DNA of 64,000 nucleotides from positions 422 to 64,421 of the forward strand of contig JADHYX010000051.1 in assembly GCA_027604685.1 (NCBI GenBank), given 5' to 3'. Each line of letters begins with the position of its first letter. Position 1 is the stretch's first letter. The notes under the pieces are model-generated. The model did not search any database and had not been told where the DNA came from. It worked only from the letters and a program-made list of their open reading frames with translations. This document shows, piece by piece, positions 60,648 through 64,000 of this stretch. Source of the DNA: Lobulomyces angularis. Lineage: Eukaryota > Chytridiomycota > Chytridiomycetes > Lobulomycetales > Lobulomycetaceae. The position numbers were made by a program, and so were the translations under genes.

Positions 60648-63314
60648 ATGTCTGCTAAAGAAGATGAAAACATCATTGTTGTGGTTCGCTGTAGGCCATT
60701 TAGTGAGAAAGAGAAATTGGCTGGCCATTCAAAGATTTGTAGTATTGATACACAAGCTGGATCTGTGGTGTTAACTAATCCAAAAAGCCCATCAGATGTT
60801 AAGACTTTCGTCTTTGATGCTTCATTTGATGAAGACTGTACTCAAGTAAGATCAATTAACCTTATTATGCGCACTCATAACCTATTTATTTAATAGACGG
60901 AAGTTTATAATAGGACCGCCAGAAGAATAGTAGATGCCGTATTAGAAGGCTTTAATGGTACTGTATTTGCTTATGGACAAACAGGAACCGGAAAAGTAAA
61001 AAAAAAAGTTAATTGTTAAATTAACCATTTCCCACTCCAAAAGACTTTTTCCATGCAGGGGATACCACATGAACCGAATTTAAGAGGAATAATCCCTAAC
61101 TCCTTTCATCATATATTTAATCACATTGGTCAATCTAAAGAGAAAACTTTTTTGGTTAGAGTTAGTTTTTTGGAAATTTACAATGAAGATATAAGGGATC
61201 TCTTAATAAAGAAATCAACAAAGCAAACTGGCTTAGACATAAAAGAGAACCCCGAATCTGGTGTTTATGTCAAAGATCTAAGTAGTTTTGTAGTTAAAAG
61301 TGTTGAAGGTATTTAAAAAACCTGCTTAGCTATTTATTTTTTCAGAAATGGAGAAATTTATGGACTTCGGAAACAGTACAAGGTCAGTTGGAGCTACGCT
61401 AATGAATGCTACTTCTAGTAGGAGTCATTCTATTTTTACTATTACCATTGAAAGCAGCGACAGAGGGTTGGATGGAGAGGAAAGGTTTATTGCAGGAAAG
61501 TTGCATTTAGTTGATTTAGCTGGAAGTGAAAGACAGTCTAAAACAGGTGCCGCTGGTGATAGATTGAAAGAAGCAACCAAAATCAATTTAAGTCTTTCAG
61601 CTTTGGGTAATTGTATTAGTGCGTTGGTTGATGGAAAAAGCTCCCATATACCTTATCGGGATTCGAAGCTAACTCGTAATTTACATTAAATACAGCGCAT
61701 GCATAACTAAAAATTAATTCGATGTATTTTAGGTTTATTACAGGACTCATTAGGAGGAAATTCCAAGTAAATGAAATGGAATTAAATATAAATTTTCTTA
61801 ATTTTCCAGAACTTTAATGATAGCGACTATGTCCCCAGCAAGTTACAATTTTGATGAATCGCTAAGTAGTTTAAGATATGCAAACAGGGCAAAAAATATT
61901 AAAAACAAACCGAAGATTAATGAAGATCCAAAAGATGCCCTACTGAGAGAATATTCTGATGAAATTAACAGATTAAAAGCTGAGCTGGAACTAAAAAAGA
62001 ACGGTTTAGGCAATGGCCAAATTAATGAGCCATTAATCATATCAAAGAAAGTTATAAAGAAGGTTGTAAAAATTAAGAAAGTTTTAAGAAAAAAGGAAAA
62101 AGTGGATGGAGAAAATGAAAATCAAAGTGAAGTGGAGGAAGAAGAAGAAGAAGATGAAAGCGAAACTGTCGTGAGTGATAATGGAAATCAAATTGTTGAA
62201 AAAAGTATTAGCTTTGTAAAATTAAGTAGCACTTACACAAACTCTTCAAAAAAAAATTAGGGTTATTAAATCCGTTGGCTTCTATGGACCAACAAACAAT
62301 AGATAGATTACAGAAAGAAGTAGAAGCTGAAAAAAAGGCATTACTCGCTTCTAAGGATATGGTGGTGGAGCAAAAGCAAAGAGTTGCAGCAGAATTAGAG
62401 TCAAGAGCTAAAGAAATCGAGGAAGAAAGAAAATCTAGAGAAGAAATGGCGGAACAGTTAAAAGCAGTTGAAGAAAAGCTTCTCATTGGAGGTGTGAACA
62501 TATTCGACCATGTCAACGCGCAACAAAAAGAGTTGGAAGAAACACAGGTAAATATTTTTTTAGATAAAAAAGTTACGAAATGAAATAAGGTTAAATTACA
62601 AGAAAGAGCAGAGGCGGAAAGGAAATTAAAGGAGCAATTGGAATTGAAGCAAGAAAAGCAATTGCAGAAGGAAGAAAATTATAATTCATTACAAGAAGAA
62701 GTTGATATAAAATCAAAAAAGCTAAAAAAACTTTGGCAAAAGTTACAAGTGTCAAAGCAGGAAATAAACGACTTAATGGACGAATTTCGGAATGAGAGAG
62801 AAGACTTGCTGGATACGATTAGGGAGCTCTCCAGAGAACTAGGATTAAAACTGTCCATTATTAATAATTTCATACCCAAGGAAGATAGATTAAAAATAGA
62901 GGAAAGAGCAATTTACGACGAAGAAAATGAGGAATGGTGCTTAGCACCGCTCAGCAGTATTGGTGGTAAATATAAAAGACCATGCTCAGTTTCTACGTTA
63001 CACAGGCCCACTTGCCAATATGCGAAGTCTTTAATGGTTCTCGATGACCCAAGTTTTCGATATAGGGGGGAAAATTTGATTTCTTTAAAGGTATTTATTC
63101 CTAACTGTTTAATTTAAACTTGAAAACTTAATAACAATAGCTTGATTTACCAGAGCGTACCACTATTGAGGTGGAATCAATGAGACAGCCAAGTTCAGAA
63201 CAAAAAAACCTTCAAGGTGCGTTAGATTTTGCTTTAGGAAACGAGAATGATGAAATATTTGTTAATGAAGATCATAATCCTCTTGTAAGGAGGGGTACAT
63301 TGAAGCAAAGATAA
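60648..63314 (+). CDS. kinesin-II motor subunit (FLA10/KIF3 type)
   Basis: Anterograde intraflagellar transport motor. Start [20 protein letters not shown]. The motor domain holds [19 protein letters not shown] (P-loop), [28 protein letters not shown] (switch I), [15 protein letters not shown] (switch II) and [20 protein letters not shown]. The neck [28 protein letters not shown] is the kinesin-II signature. A basic/acidic hinge ([20 protein letters not shown] then EEEEEDESE), a coiled coil and a globular tail ([20 protein letters not shown]) follow, ending [10 protein letters not shown]. Hinge exons join by an intron after QIVEK, not by the ORF that ends SSKKN. Charged hinge patterns differ between KIF3A and KIF3B, so I do not assign which one. 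Confidence 0.92.
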
Positions 63315-63581
63315 ATATATTATGTATTATTCTTAATTCTTAGTTTTATAATTACTAGATTTTTTTTTTAGAAAACTTACATTACATATTAATATTAGAC
63401 AACTAATTTCTTAATTATGATGTATTTAAAAATGGTTCTAAAATAAAAAAGTGCACATTTTTATTAAATAGCACTATTAATTGCCAGTGAAATATTAATG
63501 AATAAAAAAATTTTGATTTTAAAAAAGAGCAAATGTAATTGAGTATAACTATTTTCTATTTGCAAAATGTGTTTAAAAAAG
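63315..63581. other. intergenic, convergent 3' ends
   Basis: AT-rich spacer between the stops of kinesin-II and TOR. Confidence 0.4.
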
Positions 63582-64000
63582 TCACCAAAATGAACACCAG
63601 CCCTGATAACACTGACAAAGATTTTCTACTGAAGTGGCACTTGCTATTAATTTATCTACTTGACTTTTTATATCTAACGTTTGGTGAGGTTTAAAATCAC
63701 GCCCTAAATTTAAATTTAGTTAATTTATAAAGAGAAAAATTATCTACCAGTGAGCTTGTTACTAACTCGATTTATCACAGTTAGGGCTCTGCTATTGGTG
63801 ACATCTGGTTTCTCGCCTCTACCCTCCTCCAATTCTTCCGTTTCCTCAGTATTTATAGTGTAAATTTTGCTTGCAGGTAGACTTTTGCTAAACTTGTTAT
63901 TTTCTGAAAAATCTAATAGTTTAAGTTAAAATAAAAATCAATATATTTACCATTGTCATCAGCAATTTCGTCAGTAGTTGCGTTACCTTCTTGCTTGGCA
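63582..64000 (-). CDS. TOR: TOR kinase C-terminal end, 5' truncated by window
   Basis: The last exons of a PI3K-related kinase. From the right edge: [69 protein letters not shown], then [39 protein letters not shown] and stop. [11 protein letters not shown] and the FATC end [13 protein letters not shown] are diagnostic of TOR (mTOR ends in a very similar GWCPFW). The kinase domain lies beyond the window. Confidence 0.92.

Overview
The window reads as nuclear DNA of a compact, AT-rich, intron-dense eukaryote. Genes lie on both strands a few tens to a few hundred bases apart. Almost all are split by tiny introns (about 40-90 bp, GT..AG, often ending TTTTTAG). TAA, TAG and TGA are all used as stops, so the code looks standard. 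Sec66, an Slt2/Mpk1-type MAP kinase with TEY, a two-bromodomain BET protein, TOR and TFIIIC90 point to a fungal-grade opisthokont. IFT57, kinesin-II and EB1 show that it builds a flagellum. My best guess is a zoosporic early-diverging fungus, Rozella/Cryptomycota-like. That is inference, since no ribosomal RNA or mitochondrial sequence is present to test it.

Layout, left to right: U2AF35 (+, first coding exon off the edge); Sec66/Sec71 (-); Slt2-like MAPK (-); an intronless secreted precursor with five 17-residue repeats carrying Lys-Arg cleavage sites (-); RNF121-like membrane RING ligase (+); V-ATPase subunit a (+); an unrecognised charged protein (+); APC10/DOC1 (-) divergent from a secreted phospholipase-B-like GDSL lipase (+); a coiled-coil/FN3-like protein (-); a small nuclear-looking protein (+); a BET bromodomain protein (+); a charged coiled-coil protein (+); HDHD5/CECR5-like HAD hydrolase (-); a gene-poor 1.9 kb; EB1 (+); a secreted plant-type LRR protein with one repeat per exon (+); VPS13 (-, 11 kb); an EEP/neutral-sphingomyelinase-like phosphodiesterase (+); eIF1 (-); a secreted tyrosinase (-); SDS22 (-); a tiny ORF (+); RNF220-like RING ligase (-); SET/NAP histone chaperone (-); NDUFAF7 (+); TFIIIC90 (-); IFT57 (+) and kinesin-II motor (+) in tandem; and the C-terminal end of TOR (-) at the right edge.

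Most genes are housekeeping: splicing, ER translocation, vacuolar acidification, lipid transfer, cell cycle, Pol III transcription and complex I assembly. Three secreted genes form the accessory layer (repeat-peptide precursor, LRR protein, tyrosinase), with the secreted lipase as a possible fourth. The repeat-peptide precursor is the best candidate for an undescribed system. The LRR gene is the second, because six consecutive repeat exons of 72 or 69 nt are all bounded by phase-2 introns. Exon joins were worked out by eye from reading-frame continuity and GT/AG borders, and family names come from motif recognition. No database search was run.
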